In this document: piece after piece, positions 1-8,988 of the stretch
Numbering within the stretch: position 1 is the stretch's first letter
How the letters are laid out: every line of letters starts with the position of its first letter
NCBI GenBank assembly: GCA_018335755.1
Contig: JAGXRK010000066.1
Location: forward strand, 33,867-97,866
Source: Ignavibacterium sp.
GTDB taxonomy: Bacteria > Bacteroidota > Ignavibacteria > Ignavibacteriales > Ignavibacteriaceae
DNA length: 64,000 nucleotides
Reading direction: 5' to 3'
Notes under the pieces: generated by a model
Told to the model about the DNA's origin: nothing
What the model saw: only the letters and a program-made list of their open reading frames with translations
The model's database searches: none
Program-made: the position numbers and the translations under genes

Positions 1-122
1 GGAGTTTCACAAACTCTGAAATCTGTTGGATATTTTAATCCGTTATCTAGATCTTGTAAAAATTTATGATAAATCTCTTCGGAAAAGTTCCGGTTAAAAT
101 TTTTGCGTATTTCGGATATCAT
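1..122 (-). CDS. Partial hypothetical protein (N-terminus only)
   Basis: An open frame runs off the left edge from an ATG at 120-122. The visible 40 residues begin MISEIRKNFNRNFSEE and continue hydrophilic, with no signal peptide. It starts 11 bases after the amidotransferase gene ends, on the same strand, so it is probably the next gene of the ligase operon. The fragment is too short for a family call. Confidence 0.55.
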   Translation of the reverse strand, partial: MISEIRKNFNRNFSEEIYHKFLQDLDNGLKYPTDFRVCET

Positions 123-133
123 TTTTGATTACG

Positions 134-970
134 TTAAACTGAAACTTTAGACAATTCTTCAATTGCATTTTTTAGAAAGTAAGGGATAACAGTTTTTCTT
201 GTAAGCTGTATCTTGTCAGGATGCTGCAGCCAATCAATCATTTCATTATATTTTTCTTCATTGTAACGTTTTATAATAAATTCTTTTCTTTCATCCTGCT
301 TAAAGTGATATAACATGCTTTCCGGATCTGCTTCAGGATGAAATTGTGTCCCGACAATCTCATTTGAAATTCTTATAGCTGTTATTGCAGGATTTTCTCT
401 GTTATCTTCTTCAGGAATTTCCCAGGAAAGTATTTTTGCTCCAATTTCTTTTATCCTTGCATTGTTTGCATTGGTAACCTGCCAGTGCCTTATATCTGCT
501 GCGTAGAATGGATCAGTTAATTCTTTAAGAATTATATCATTTGTTCCGTCCTGAGTTTTTTGAAACGGCATTACTCCGAATGAATTAATGAACCGTTTAT
601 TTACTTCACCGAACTGAAAGTATCTGGCCATCATCTGAAATGAATGACAAATAAAAAACATATATTTTTTATTGTCGTTGCTGTTCTGGTTATGAGTCCA
701 GATATTGTCTAATAACGTAAAATAGTCTTTATCCCATTTTTTATCTTCATCTTCAAACGGACTTCCGGGTCCGCCGGAAGAAATGAAAATATCATAACTG
801 AGATCAGGGAGTTCACCTTTATACCGAGTATCAAAAACATCGTATGAGATATCTAAATCGCTGTTAAGGTTTATTGCATCAGTTACTATTTCACGAATAC
901 AACGCATTCCCTCATTGCGTTCATTATTGTACAAGTCTATGGTTGTAATTTTTATTTTCTGTTTCTGCAT
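134..970 (-). CDS. Class I glutamine amidotransferase-like protein
   Basis: A 278-residue class I glutamine amidotransferase domain. The nucleophile elbow is FFICHS with Cys108, and the His-Glu pair is in QFHPEAD (His211, Glu213); SSGGPGSP near residue 65 is the usual oxyanion region. Such domains hydrolyse glutamine and pass ammonia to a partner, or act as gamma-glutamyl peptidases. The start codon directly abuts the stop of the upstream GCS2 ligase gene, suggesting translational coupling. It has no fused synthetase domain, so the partner is likely one of the two ligases in this operon (inference). The real substrate is unknown. Confidence 0.85.
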   Translation of the reverse strand: MQKQKIKITTIDLYNNERNEGMRCIREIVTDAINLNSDLDISYDVFDTRYKGELPDLSYDIFISSGGPGSPFEDEDKKWDKDYFTLLDNIWTHNQNSNDNKKYMFFICHSFQMMARYFQFGEVNKRFINSFGVMPFQKTQDGTNDIILKELTDPFYAADIRHWQVTNANNARIKEIGAKILSWEIPEEDNRENPAITAIRISNEIVGTQFHPEADPESMLYHFKQDERKEFIIKRYNEEKYNEMIDWLQHPDKIQLTRKTVIPYFLKNAIEELSKVSV

Positions 971-2089
971 TTATCTTTTTACATCCAATCCGTGATGCGT
1001 TTCATTAATTATATAGTCCACAACTTTTTTAGTATCCTGCGATTGTTCCCAGATAGCAAGCTGTCTATCTGCACCGGTACCATTTTCTAAAATCTTTTTT
1101 ATATATGCTAATTCTTCTCTTGAGTTTAATTCATCAACTACATCGTCAACAAATTCCAATAATTCATTTATCAGCAGATTGTAAGACACTTCCTCTTTTT
1201 TACCAAAATCAATCAGTTTTCCGTGAATACCATATCTGGCTGCGCGCCATTTATTTTCAGCAATAAGAGCTCTTCTGTAAAGTCTGAATCCAAGGTTTTG
1301 TTTTATCAGCTTGTGCAGTTTCGCCACAACTGCCTGAATAACAGCTGTAATTGCAATAGTTTCATCAACGCGCATTGGAATGTCGCAAATACGGAATTCC
1401 AGTGTTCTGAAATTTGGGTGAACTCTTACATCCCACCAGATTTTTTTTGCATTATCTATGCATTTGGTCTTTACAAGCAGGTTAATGTAATTGTCGTATT
1501 CGGAGAGACTGCCAAAGTAATCAGGTATACCGGTTCTTGGGAACCTGTCAAAAACTTTACTTCGGTAGGATTTGAATCCGGTATTTCGTCCAAGCCAGAA
1601 AGGTGAATTTGTTGAAAGAGCAAAAATATGAGGAAGAAAATATCGGGCAGCATTCATAATATGAATAGCGGTTTCTCTATCCTCAACACCAACATGAACG
1701 TGAAGACCAAAAATTAAATTAGCACGTGCAACCTGCTGCATATCATCAACAATCTCTTTATAACGCGGATGTGCTGTAATTTGCTGGTCTTGCCAATGGG
1801 AAAACGGATGTGTACCAGAAGCAGCAATTCTTAAACCGTTTTTCACGGCAAGCTTGGCAAGTTCAGTTCTAAGTCGGGTTACCTGCTGACGTGCATCTTT
1901 AACATCGCGGCAGATATCTGTTCCCATTTCAACAACTGATTGATGCATTTCCGCTTTTACATTTTCAGCCAGAATCATCTTGCCGTCGTCAAGAATCTGC
2001 TGTATATGCGAACGTAGTTCTCTTGATACTGGATCAACTATTTGGAATTCCTCTTCAACCCCTAACGTATATAAATCTTTATCAGCCAT
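971..2089 (-). CDS. Carboxylate-amine ligase, GCS2/YbdK family
   Basis: A 372-residue protein of the glutamate-cysteine ligase type 2 family. Recognisable marks are the N-terminal LGVEEEFQIVDP, the ASGTHPFSHW segment and the HVHVGV metal/ATP-site motif near residue 130. Family members form an amide bond between a carboxylate, often glutamate, and an amine using ATP. The length matches the YbdK group. It sits between an ATP-grasp ligase and a glutamine amidotransferase, which points to a peptide-like small product rather than ordinary glutathione synthesis (inference). A GGA lies about 8 bases before the ATG at 2089. Confidence 0.88.
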   Translation of the reverse strand: MADKDLYTLGVEEEFQIVDPVSRELRSHIQQILDDGKMILAENVKAEMHQSVVEMGTDICRDVKDARQQVTRLRTELAKLAVKNGLRIAASGTHPFSHWQDQQITAHPRYKEIVDDMQQVARANLIFGLHVHVGVEDRETAIHIMNAARYFLPHIFALSTNSPFWLGRNTGFKSYRSKVFDRFPRTGIPDYFGSLSEYDNYINLLVKTKCIDNAKKIWWDVRVHPNFRTLEFRICDIPMRVDETIAITAVIQAVVAKLHKLIKQNLGFRLYRRALIAENKWRAARYGIHGKLIDFGKKEEVSYNLLINELLEFVDDVVDELNSREELAYIKKILENGTGADRQLAIWEQSQDTKKVVDYIINETHHGLDVKR

Positions 2090-2107
2090 ATAATTTATCC
2101 GGTGTAA

Positions 2108-3064
2108 TTACTTCAATGGTTTGTTATTTACAAATGAATTAACAAAATCACCCCAGGTAAGATTATTCTGACCGGATTTATGGGCTTTTGCTCTTCTTAT
2201 AGCCATATTAGCAGCTGCTTCAACAATCCATTCAAAATTATCCTTACCCACTGAATTAATATCGGCATCCGGAGCAGGATTGCAGAAATCAATTGCGTAA
2301 GGAATACCATCTCTCAGAGCAAATTCAACAGTATTGAAATCGTAACCAAGTGCTTTGTTTAAAGCTATAACTCCATCGTGAACTTTCCCTAGAACTTTTT
2401 GCTCAAGCGGTTTTGGATTTCTTACATAACGAAGATGATGCGGCTGTTTAGGGTCGTACTGCATAATGTGAACATCTTTTCTGTCTAAACAATAGCATCT
2501 GAAATATTCAGTAAAAATTATTTCTTCCTGAAGCATCATAACAAGTTGTCCGGTTTCATTATAAGCTTTAAAGAATTCATCCATATTATTTAGTTTATAA
2601 ACATTCTTCCATCCGCCTCCGGCAAACGGCTTAAAGTAAGCGGGAAAACCGATATAGTTGAATATGCCTTCCCAATCCAAAGGATAAGCAAGATTACGGA
2701 ATGATCTTTCATTTGTATCATCGGGATGCTGATTAGAAGGAAGTATAACCGTTTTAGGAACTGCCACACCAATTTTTGTAGCCAGAGCATTATTAAAAAA
2801 CTTATCATCTGCACTCCACCAAAAAGGATTGTTTATAACTGCGGTTCCGCTTATGGCAGCATTTTTCAACATAGCTCTGTAAAAAGGAACATCTTGTGAA
2901 ATACGGTCAATTAATACGTCATAGCCGATGGGTTCACCCTGAATTACTTTATTTATGTGAGCGAGTTCTGCAGTAATTCCTGGCTCCTTTTTTGAGTTTA
3001 TTCTGTCTACGAAAGCTTGTGGAAAAGTATTTTCCTGCCCGAACAATATTCCAATTTTTTTCAT
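2108..3064 (-). CDS. ATP-grasp ligase (RimK/D-Ala-ligase-like)
   Basis: A 318-residue protein with an ATP-grasp layout: an N-terminal preATP-grasp fold (MKKIGILFGQENTFP), a central YFKPFAGGGWKNVYKL nucleotide-binding segment, and a C-terminal metal-binding stretch with EFALRDGIPYAIDFCNPAPD. ATP-grasp enzymes activate a carboxylate as an acyl phosphate and join it to an amine or thiol. It is the second gene of a four-gene minus-strand operon and is followed 18 bases later by the GCS2 ligase. Two ligases plus an amidotransferase plus an esterase in one operon is not a standard pathway that I recognise. The substrate is unknown. Confidence 0.85.
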   Translation of the reverse strand: MKKIGILFGQENTFPQAFVDRINSKKEPGITAELAHINKVIQGEPIGYDVLIDRISQDVPFYRAMLKNAAISGTAVINNPFWWSADDKFFNNALATKIGVAVPKTVILPSNQHPDDTNERSFRNLAYPLDWEGIFNYIGFPAYFKPFAGGGWKNVYKLNNMDEFFKAYNETGQLVMMLQEEIIFTEYFRCYCLDRKDVHIMQYDPKQPHHLRYVRNPKPLEQKVLGKVHDGVIALNKALGYDFNTVEFALRDGIPYAIDFCNPAPDADINSVGKDNFEWIVEAAANMAIRRAKAHKSGQNNLTWGDFVNSFVNNKPLK

Positions 3065-3123
3065 CGTACAATTCTCTCTGAATTAATTCTTTTTAATTAT
3101 ATAAGTTTATTATAAAAGTATTA

Positions 3124-3846
3124 TCAATTTTTAATTTTACTTAAATATTGCGGAAACATTTCTTTCCACCAATTCCAATCGTGTCCTGCCTCCTGCCGAA
3201 TATCTAACCAATGAGGCACCGATTTATTATTTAATATCTCTGATATTATTTGATTTTCACTGAGACAAAAATCATTCTCACCGGTTCCAAAAATAATTCC
3301 CATTTGATTAAGGTTCGCTAAATACCAATCATCATTAAGATTGGATAAATAATCAGGCGGATTATTAAAGTAACAGTTATCATCATAATAACCGTAAATG
3401 AATCTCTTAATATCAAATGCACCGCCCATTGAAAAAAGGTACCCTACTTTATCAGGATGCCTGAAAGCGAGATTAGCTGAATGATATCCGCCGAAACTGC
3501 ATCCGGCAACAGCAACTTTATTAAAACCCGTATCGTATTTTGCAAACTCTATTATATCATTAAGAATTAAATTCTCATAACCAATATGAGTTTTAACTCT
3601 GTCAGCAGGATGAATGTTATAATTGTACCAGCTTTCAGTATTAACGCTATCGGGGCAATAAATTTTTATTGTACCATTATTAATTAAATCTCCGGCAGAT
3701 TCAATTAACCCTCTGTCTTTAGCTTCAAAATATCTTCCACCGGAAGTAGGAAAAATAATTACCGGAAAACCTGAATGCCCGAAAACCAGCATTTCAAATT
3801 CGCGGTCAAGATATAGTGAATGCCATTTATGATATTCTTCTTTCAA
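3124..3846 (-). CDS. Alpha/beta-hydrolase esterase
   Basis: A 240-residue alpha/beta hydrolase of the putative esterase (esterase D-like) type. The nucleophile elbow is AGCSFGGYHS (Ser117), a likely acid is Asp192 in GTGEND, and the catalytic His is His222 in EAGHDW. There is no signal peptide, so it is cytoplasmic. The start is TTG, with GGGA upstream; no in-frame ATG lies near. It is the first gene of the ligase operon and is divergent from mutS. It could release or trim the product of the two ligases (inference only). Confidence 0.8.
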   Translation of the reverse strand: MKEEYHKWHSLYLDREFEMLVFGHSGFPVIIFPTSGGRYFEAKDRGLIESAGDLINNGTIKIYCPDSVNTESWYNYNIHPADRVKTHIGYENLILNDIIEFAKYDTGFNKVAVAGCSFGGYHSANLAFRHPDKVGYLFSMGGAFDIKRFIYGYYDDNCYFNNPPDYLSNLNDDWYLANLNQMGIIFGTGENDFCLSENQIISEILNNKSVPHWLDIRQEAGHDWNWWKEMFPQYLSKIKN

Positions 3847-3887
3847 TTAAATCCCGGAATATTTTGTGGATGGAATTTTATAAAAAT

Positions 3888-3905
3888 ACCTCTCAAATGA
3901 GAGGT
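3888..3905. promoter_or_regulatory. 18-bp inverted repeat between divergent genes
   Basis: Arms ACCTCTCA and TGAGAGGT are perfect 8-mers separated by AA. The element lies between the divergent esterase operon and mutS, 42 bases before the esterase start. No T-tract follows, so an operator is more likely than a terminator. No regulator can be named. Confidence 0.35.
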
Positions 3906-4020
3906 TATTCGGTGGCAAATATATAAAAAAAAGCAATCTTTTCAATAATTAAGCACTTATTCAACAGAATATTTAAGCTGCCTGTTATAAATAGCAAAAT
4001 AAATTGAAATTCTTAACATA

Positions 4021-4034
4021 AGAGGGTATTTTTG
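4021..4034 (+). promoter_or_regulatory. Ribosome binding site deciding a TTG start for mutS
   Basis: AGAGGG at 4021-4026 stands 5 bases before TTG at 4032. The first in-frame ATG, at 4044, would be 17 bases away, so the TTG is preferred. Confidence 0.6.
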
Positions 4035-6677
4035 TCTGCTAATATGAAAAATGATACTCAAATAACGCCTTTAATGGCGCAATATTATAAAATTAAGCAG
4101 GCTAATCCTGATACCATTCTTCTCTTCAGAGTCGGTGATTTTTTTGAGACTTTTGAAGATGATGCAAAAACTGCATCCAAAGTATTGGGTATTACACTAA
4201 CCAAACGAGCTAATGGTGCTGCTGAGGAGGTTCCGTTGGCGGGATTTCCTTTTCATGCTATTGATACATATTTGCCTAAACTTGTCCGTGCAGGATACCG
4301 AGTTGCAGTTTGTGAACAGGTTGAAAATCCAAAGTTTGCTAAAGGACTTGTAAAACGAGAAGTTATTGAAGTCGTTACACCGGGTGTTACTCTGTCTGAT
4401 AAACTGCTGGATCATAAAAAGAATAACTACCTTATGGCAATTTGTATTATTGAAAATGATGCCGGTGTTTCTTTTTGTGATATTTCAACAGGTGAATTTT
4501 ATACTTATGAAGTTTCATCTAACAGATTAGGTGAGCAGATTGAATTAATTTCTCCTTCAGAAATTCTTATTTCAAGAAAGGATAAGGAATTCCTATCTCC
4601 GGTAATTCAAAGGATTAATTCATCCATCCGAATTTCAAGAATGGAGGATTGGATTTTCAACTTTGATTATGCAAAAGAACTTTTACTAAACCATTTTAAA
4701 ACTGTTACACTAAAAGGATTTGGAGTAGAAAATTTATCTGCTGGATTAATGGCTGCCGGTGCGGTGCTAAACTATCTTCAGGATACTCAAAAGTCAAATC
4801 TTTCTCATCTGAATAAACTTTCTGTTTATAATCCATCAGAGTATATGATCCTGGATCATTCAACAAAAAGGAACCTGGAGATCACTTATACAATGCAGGA
4901 AGGCATAAGGGAAGGATCCCTGATTTCAATTCTTGACAAAACTGAAACTGCTATGGGAGGCAGACTGCTTAAAAAATGGATATCCGCACCGTTAAGAACT
5001 CTTGAACAGATATTGCAGAGGCAGAACAGCGTTGAAGAACTTTATAAAGAAAAGAAATTTAGAAAGGATTTAACAGAACATTTAAAGGAAATCGGTGATT
5101 TAGAAAGATTGATATCAAGGGTAAGTACCGGAAGGGCAACTCCGCGGGAATTAATTGCAGTTAAAACTTCATTAAAGAAAATTCCATTCATCAAAGAAAT
5201 ACTTAAACACTTTAAAATAAACACAATAAAACAAATTGAAGCTTCATTAGAGCCGTTGAATGATATCGTTGAAAAAATTAATGAAGCAATTGTTGATAAT
5301 CCCCCTAACCAGATAACCGATGGCGGAATTATAAGAAGCGGATTCAGTGCTGAGCTTGATGAACTGCGCGATATTGCTATTCACGGTAAAGAATGGATTG
5401 CCAATCTTCAAAAGAGTGAGCGTGAAAAAACCGGAATAGCTTCACTTAAAGTAAATTTTAACAAAGTGTTTGGTTATTATATTGATATCAGTAATGCACA
5501 TAAAAATAAAGTACCCGAATCTTATATACGTAAGCAAACTCTTGTAAATTCTGAAAGATATATTACACCTGAATTAAAAACCTACGAGGATAAAATTCTA
5601 AACGCTGAAGAAAAAATTGGCGATTTAGAGTATCAGCTTTTTAATGAAATCCGTTCTTTAATTGCACAGCAAACCGAAGCCATACAGAACAATGCAAAGC
5701 TGATTGCAATGCTTGATTGCTTCATTTCATTCGCTGAATGCGCCGCGCAGTATAAATATGTGAAACCGGAATTATCACTTGGCGATGAAATTGAGATCGT
5801 TGATTGCAGACATCCTGTTGTAGAAAGAATTCTGCCGCCCGGTGAAAAGTTTACCCCGAATAATTGTAAACTTAACAATACAGATCATCAGATAATTATA
5901 CTTACCGGACCAAATATGGCTGGAAAATCCGTTTACTTAAGACAGGTTGGTCTGATTGTATTGCTTGCTCAGATCGGATCTTTCGTTCCGGCTAAGCTGG
6001 CTAAAATAGGACTTGTGGACAGAATATTTACTCGTGTTGGCGCCAGCGACAACATTACTGCGGGTGAAAGTACTTTTTTGGTTGAAATGCAGGAAGCAGC
6101 TAATATCTTGAATAATGCTACTTCCAAAAGTCTGGTTTTACTTGACGAAATAGGAAGGGGAACAAGTACTTTTGATGGAATTTCTATTGCCTGGGCATTA
6201 ACAGAGTATCTTCACGAAAATCCTGATGTTGCTGCAAAAACTTTATTTGCAACACACTATCATGAACTGAATGAAATGGCCGAGTTATTTCCTAAAATCA
6301 GAAATTATAAAGTTGAAGTTCGGGAGTATGATGATAAGGTAATATTTCTTCATAAAGTTAACCCGGGCAGAGCTGATCATTCCTATGGAATTCAGGTTGC
6401 TCAAATGGCAGGACTGCCACTATTTGTAACAAACAGAGCTAAAGAGGTTTTAAATAATCTTGAAAGCAAAGAACTTACTCCTTACGAGATTAAAAAAGAA
6501 AGATTGAAAAAGCTTAAGCAGGAAAACGATAATCAAATAGGTTTATTTGAATTCAGAGATGATAAATTAAGAAGTGAAATTGATAATATTGAAATAAATA
6601 GTCTAACCCCAATTGAAGCATTAAATAAGCTAAGCGAAATTAAAAGGAAAATGAAAGAGGAGAAATCAGCGAAATGA
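4032..6677 (+). CDS. mutS: DNA mismatch repair protein MutS
   Basis: An 881-residue full-length MutS. The mismatch-sensing Phe-x-Glu motif is F37-F38-E39 in GDFFETF. The C-terminal ABC-type ATPase has Walker A GPNMAGKS near residue 626, Walker B LVLLDEIGRGTSTFDG near 702, and the conserved FATHYHEL. MutS dimers bind mismatches and recruit MutL in replication-error repair. The next gene, a lipoprotein, overlaps its stop by four bases (ATGA), so the two are co-transcribed although functionally unrelated. No mutL lies in the window. Confidence 0.97.
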   Translation: MSANMKNDTQITPLMAQYYKIKQANPDTILLFRVGDFFETFEDDAKTASKVLGITLTKRANGAAEEVPLAGFPFHAIDTYLPKLVRAGYRVAVCEQVENPKFAKGLVKREVIEVVTPGVTLSDKLLDHKKNNYLMAICIIENDAGVSFCDISTGEFYTYEVSSNRLGEQIELISPSEILISRKDKEFLSPVIQRINSSIRISRMEDWIFNFDYAKELLLNHFKTVTLKGFGVENLSAGLMAAGAVLNYLQDTQKSNLSHLNKLSVYNPSEYMILDHSTKRNLEITYTMQEGIREGSLISILDKTETAMGGRLLKKWISAPLRTLEQILQRQNSVEELYKEKKFRKDLTEHLKEIGDLERLISRVSTGRATPRELIAVKTSLKKIPFIKEILKHFKINTIKQIEASLEPLNDIVEKINEAIVDNPPNQITDGGIIRSGFSAELDELRDIAIHGKEWIANLQKSEREKTGIASLKVNFNKVFGYYIDISNAHKNKVPESYIRKQTLVNSERYITPELKTYEDKILNAEEKIGDLEYQLFNEIRSLIAQQTEAIQNNAKLIAMLDCFISFAECAAQYKYVKPELSLGDEIEIVDCRHPVVERILPPGEKFTPNNCKLNNTDHQIIILTGPNMAGKSVYLRQVGLIVLLAQIGSFVPAKLAKIGLVDRIFTRVGASDNITAGESTFLVEMQEAANILNNATSKSLVLLDEIGRGTSTFDGISIAWALTEYLHENPDVAAKTLFATHYHELNEMAELFPKIRNYKVEVREYDDKVIFLHKVNPGRADHSYGIQVAQMAGLPLFVTNRAKEVLNNLESKELTPYEIKKERLKKLKQENDNQIGLFEFRDDKLRSEIDNIEINSLTPIEALNKLSEIKRKMKEEKSAK

Positions 6678-7300
6678 AGGAAACATTTAGAGCATTTTTA
6701 TTGTTAATTATTATAGCAATTGGTTTTACGGCCTGTGATGAAAAGAAAAACGAAATTGTTGCCGGAGACGAGTATACTGTAAACTTATTAATGGATCGCA
6801 CAGAAAAAGATTTTCAACTTAAAAATGATCCGCGGTCTCCCTTCAATATGGATCCTGAGGTTGTTTTCGAAAATCTTAAATATTTTCCGCCAGACAGCAA
6901 TTATATCTTTAAATCAAAGCTTTATAGATTTGAAACACTAGATACTATAATAATTATGGGCACAAGAGGCGAGCAGAGAAAAGCGGTAAAAGAAGGTTAT
7001 GTTTTGCTTAGTTTTAAAGGTAAAGATCATAATTTAAATGTCTATAAAAGTTTCGGTCCGCAGGATCAACCATATTTCAGTATTTGGTTTACCGATGAAT
7101 CCAGCGGAAAAGACACCTATCACATCGGCAGATACCTTGACTTTACATTAGAGGAAGATGAAGATTATATATATACAATTGATTTTAACAGGGCATATAA
7201 TCCATATTGTGCTTATAGTGAATTATTTACCTGTCCTATACCTACAAAAGAAGATCATTTGAGCTTTGCTATAATGGCAGGTGAAAAGAATTTTAATTAA
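6674..7300 (+). CDS. Putative lipoprotein of unknown function
   Basis: A 208-residue protein with a short charged N-terminus, a hydrophobic stretch FLLLIIIAIGFTAC and a lipobox cysteine near residue 21, so it is a predicted signal-peptidase-II lipoprotein exposed to the periplasm. The rest is acidic and rich in aromatic residues, with no motif I recognise. Its ATG overlaps the mutS stop, and DAHP synthase begins 16 bases after it, so it is probably the middle gene of a three-gene transcript. Confidence 0.8.
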   Translation: MKETFRAFLLLIIIAIGFTACDEKKNEIVAGDEYTVNLLMDRTEKDFQLKNDPRSPFNMDPEVVFENLKYFPPDSNYIFKSKLYRFETLDTIIIMGTRGEQRKAVKEGYVLLSFKGKDHNLNVYKSFGPQDQPYFSIWFTDESSGKDTYHIGRYLDFTLEEDEDYIYTIDFNRAYNPYCAYSELFTCPIPTKEDHLSFAIMAGEKNFN

Positions 7301-7315
7301 TATGCGGAGATTGAA

Positions 7316-8356
7316 GTGATAGTTATTCTTAAGAAATCAGCTACTGATGAACAAATTGAAAATGTACTTAAACATCTCGAGTATTTCGGGTTTAGCACTC
7401 ACAATATTGCCGGCGATGATTACATTGCGATTGGCGCTATTGGAGTAAAACCTAATTTTGATGTAAGAAAAATTCAAATACTGGATGGTGTGGTTTCAGT
7501 ATTTCGTGTATCTGACCAGATTAATCTTGCTGCCAGAAAGTCGGAAAATGACAGCACAACAATTAAAGTTAATAATGTTACAATAGGCGGAAATGAAATT
7601 ATTGTGATGAGCGGACCCTGCTCTGTTGAAAGTGAAGACCAGATTTTCAGGATTGCAAAAATTGTAAAAGATAACGGCGTAAAAATACTGCGGGGCGGTG
7701 CATTCAAACCCCGTACATCCCCTTATTCATTTCAGGGACTAGGTGAAGAAGGATTAAAATACCTTAAATCTGCCGGCAAAGAATACGATCTTCCGGTGGT
7801 TACAGAAGTTACTGAAATTAATAAAATAGAATTGATTGACCGATATACTGACATTTTTCAGGTTGGTTCAAGAAATATGCAGAATTTTGCCTTGCTCAGA
7901 GAACTAGGAATAGGCAATAAACCCGTTTTACTGAAACGAGGTTTTTCCGCAACTATAGACGAATGGTTAATGTCTGCTGAATATATTCTATCAGGAGGAA
8001 ATGAAAATGTTATTCTTTGTGAGAGAGGAATAAGAACATTTGAAACTTCAACTCGGAACACATTCGATCTTTCTGCAATCCCGGTTATACATCAACGAAG
8101 CCATTTACCAGTAATAGCCGATCCTTCACATGCAACAGGTATGCGCGATAAGGTTATTCCAATGGCAAGAGCTGCGGTGGCTGCAGATGCCGATGGTTTA
8201 ATGATTGAGGTTCACTATGATCCGATTAATGCAATGTCCGATGGTCCTCAGGCATTACTTCCTGAACAATTTGCTAGTTTAATGAATCAGCTTAGACAGA
8301 TTGCCGAAGTAATTGGAAGAAGTATTGGTGAGATTAAACTGGAAAAAACTTTTTAA
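7316..8356 (+). CDS. aroF: 3-deoxy-7-phosphoheptulonate (DAHP) synthase
   Basis: A 346-residue DAHP synthase of the type I-beta/KDO8P-synthase-like group. Residues 1 to about 75 form the ferredoxin-like regulatory domain seen in Thermotoga-type enzymes. The barrel then has [40 protein letters not shown] and [11 protein letters not shown]. It condenses phosphoenolpyruvate with erythrose 4-phosphate, the first step to aromatic amino acids. The N-terminal domain in relatives mediates feedback inhibition by tyrosine or phenylalanine. The start is GTG at 7316, with GGAG at 7307-7310 upstream. Confidence 0.94.
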   Translation: MIVILKKSATDEQIENVLKHLEYFGFSTHNIAGDDYIAIGAIGVKPNFDVRKIQILDGVVSVFRVSDQINLAARKSENDSTTIKVNNVTIGGNEIIVMSGPCSVESEDQIFRIAKIVKDNGVKILRGGAFKPRTSPYSFQGLGEEGLKYLKSAGKEYDLPVVTEVTEINKIELIDRYTDIFQVGSRNMQNFALLRELGIGNKPVLLKRGFSATIDEWLMSAEYILSGGNENVILCERGIRTFETSTRNTFDLSAIPVIHQRSHLPVIADPSHATGMRDKVIPMARAAVAADADGLMIEVHYDPINAMSDGPQALLPEQFASLMNQLRQIAEVIGRSIGEIKLEKTF

Positions 8357-8365
8357 ACTATCAAA

Positions 8366-8809
8366 CTAAACTGATTTTGGGACCAGTAAATCTTTAGCGA
8401 TTTTATCATAATCAGGCAGGTAAAGCATACGCCCTTCAAATTTTATTATTGATAAAAGATACTCATTATTTTCAGGTGTAATGAACTCCATAAATTTTGT
8501 AATCTTTCTGTCAATAGTAAGCAGTTCAGAAACACTGTCCACAAAAAATCCGAATTTTGTTTCATCCTTTTCATAAAGAAAAATCCGCGTGTTCTCGTCA
8601 AACTTAGTAAGTGTAATTCCAAATAATTTATGAAGATTGATAAACTGCACTTCTGATTTATTTATCATAAGTTTAAGATTTTCCATTTTGGATACAGGGT
8701 ATCCGCTGCTAAGTTTATCAACTTTTATAGTTGCAGTTATGTTCCGGACATCAGCGCAAAATGCCAGGTCGCCTAAATAAAATACAAGTAAGCCTTTTAA
8801 GTCATCCAT
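8366..8809 (-). CDS. CheW-like domain protein
   Basis: A 147-residue single CheW-like domain: GLLVFYLGDLAFCADV, then a central VQFINLHKLFGI strand pair and a RIFLYEKDETKFGFFVDSV segment. CheW couples receptors to a CheA kinase. No chemoreceptor or cheA lies nearby, but the adjacent minus-strand gene is a response regulator, so the pair may serve a signalling route other than classical chemotaxis (inference). The domain is diverged, so it might be a stand-alone scaffold. It converges on DAHP synthase with only 9 bases between stops. Confidence 0.75.
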   Translation of the reverse strand: MDDLKGLLVFYLGDLAFCADVRNITATIKVDKLSSGYPVSKMENLKLMINKSEVQFINLHKLFGITLTKFDENTRIFLYEKDETKFGFFVDSVSELLTIDRKITKFMEFITPENNEYLLSIIKFEGRMLYLPDYDKIAKDLLVPKSV

Positions 8810-8988
8810 ATTTTATAGTTTTAGATTGGTGTAAGCCCTCAGAAATCAGCAATCTCAATAACTTTGCCATCAGTTATATTGAAATTACACACTAATATAA
8901 AATTTTATTTTGATAAATATTTAATCCTGATTAAAAATAATTACTCTTCAGTAAGGTTTTTTATCTGAAATTTGAAAAATATATATAA

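Noticed and set aside
1223..1606. Long plus-strand frame opposite the GCS2 ligase gene
   Set aside because: It is the antisense shadow of a well-conserved gene and lacks a ribosome site.
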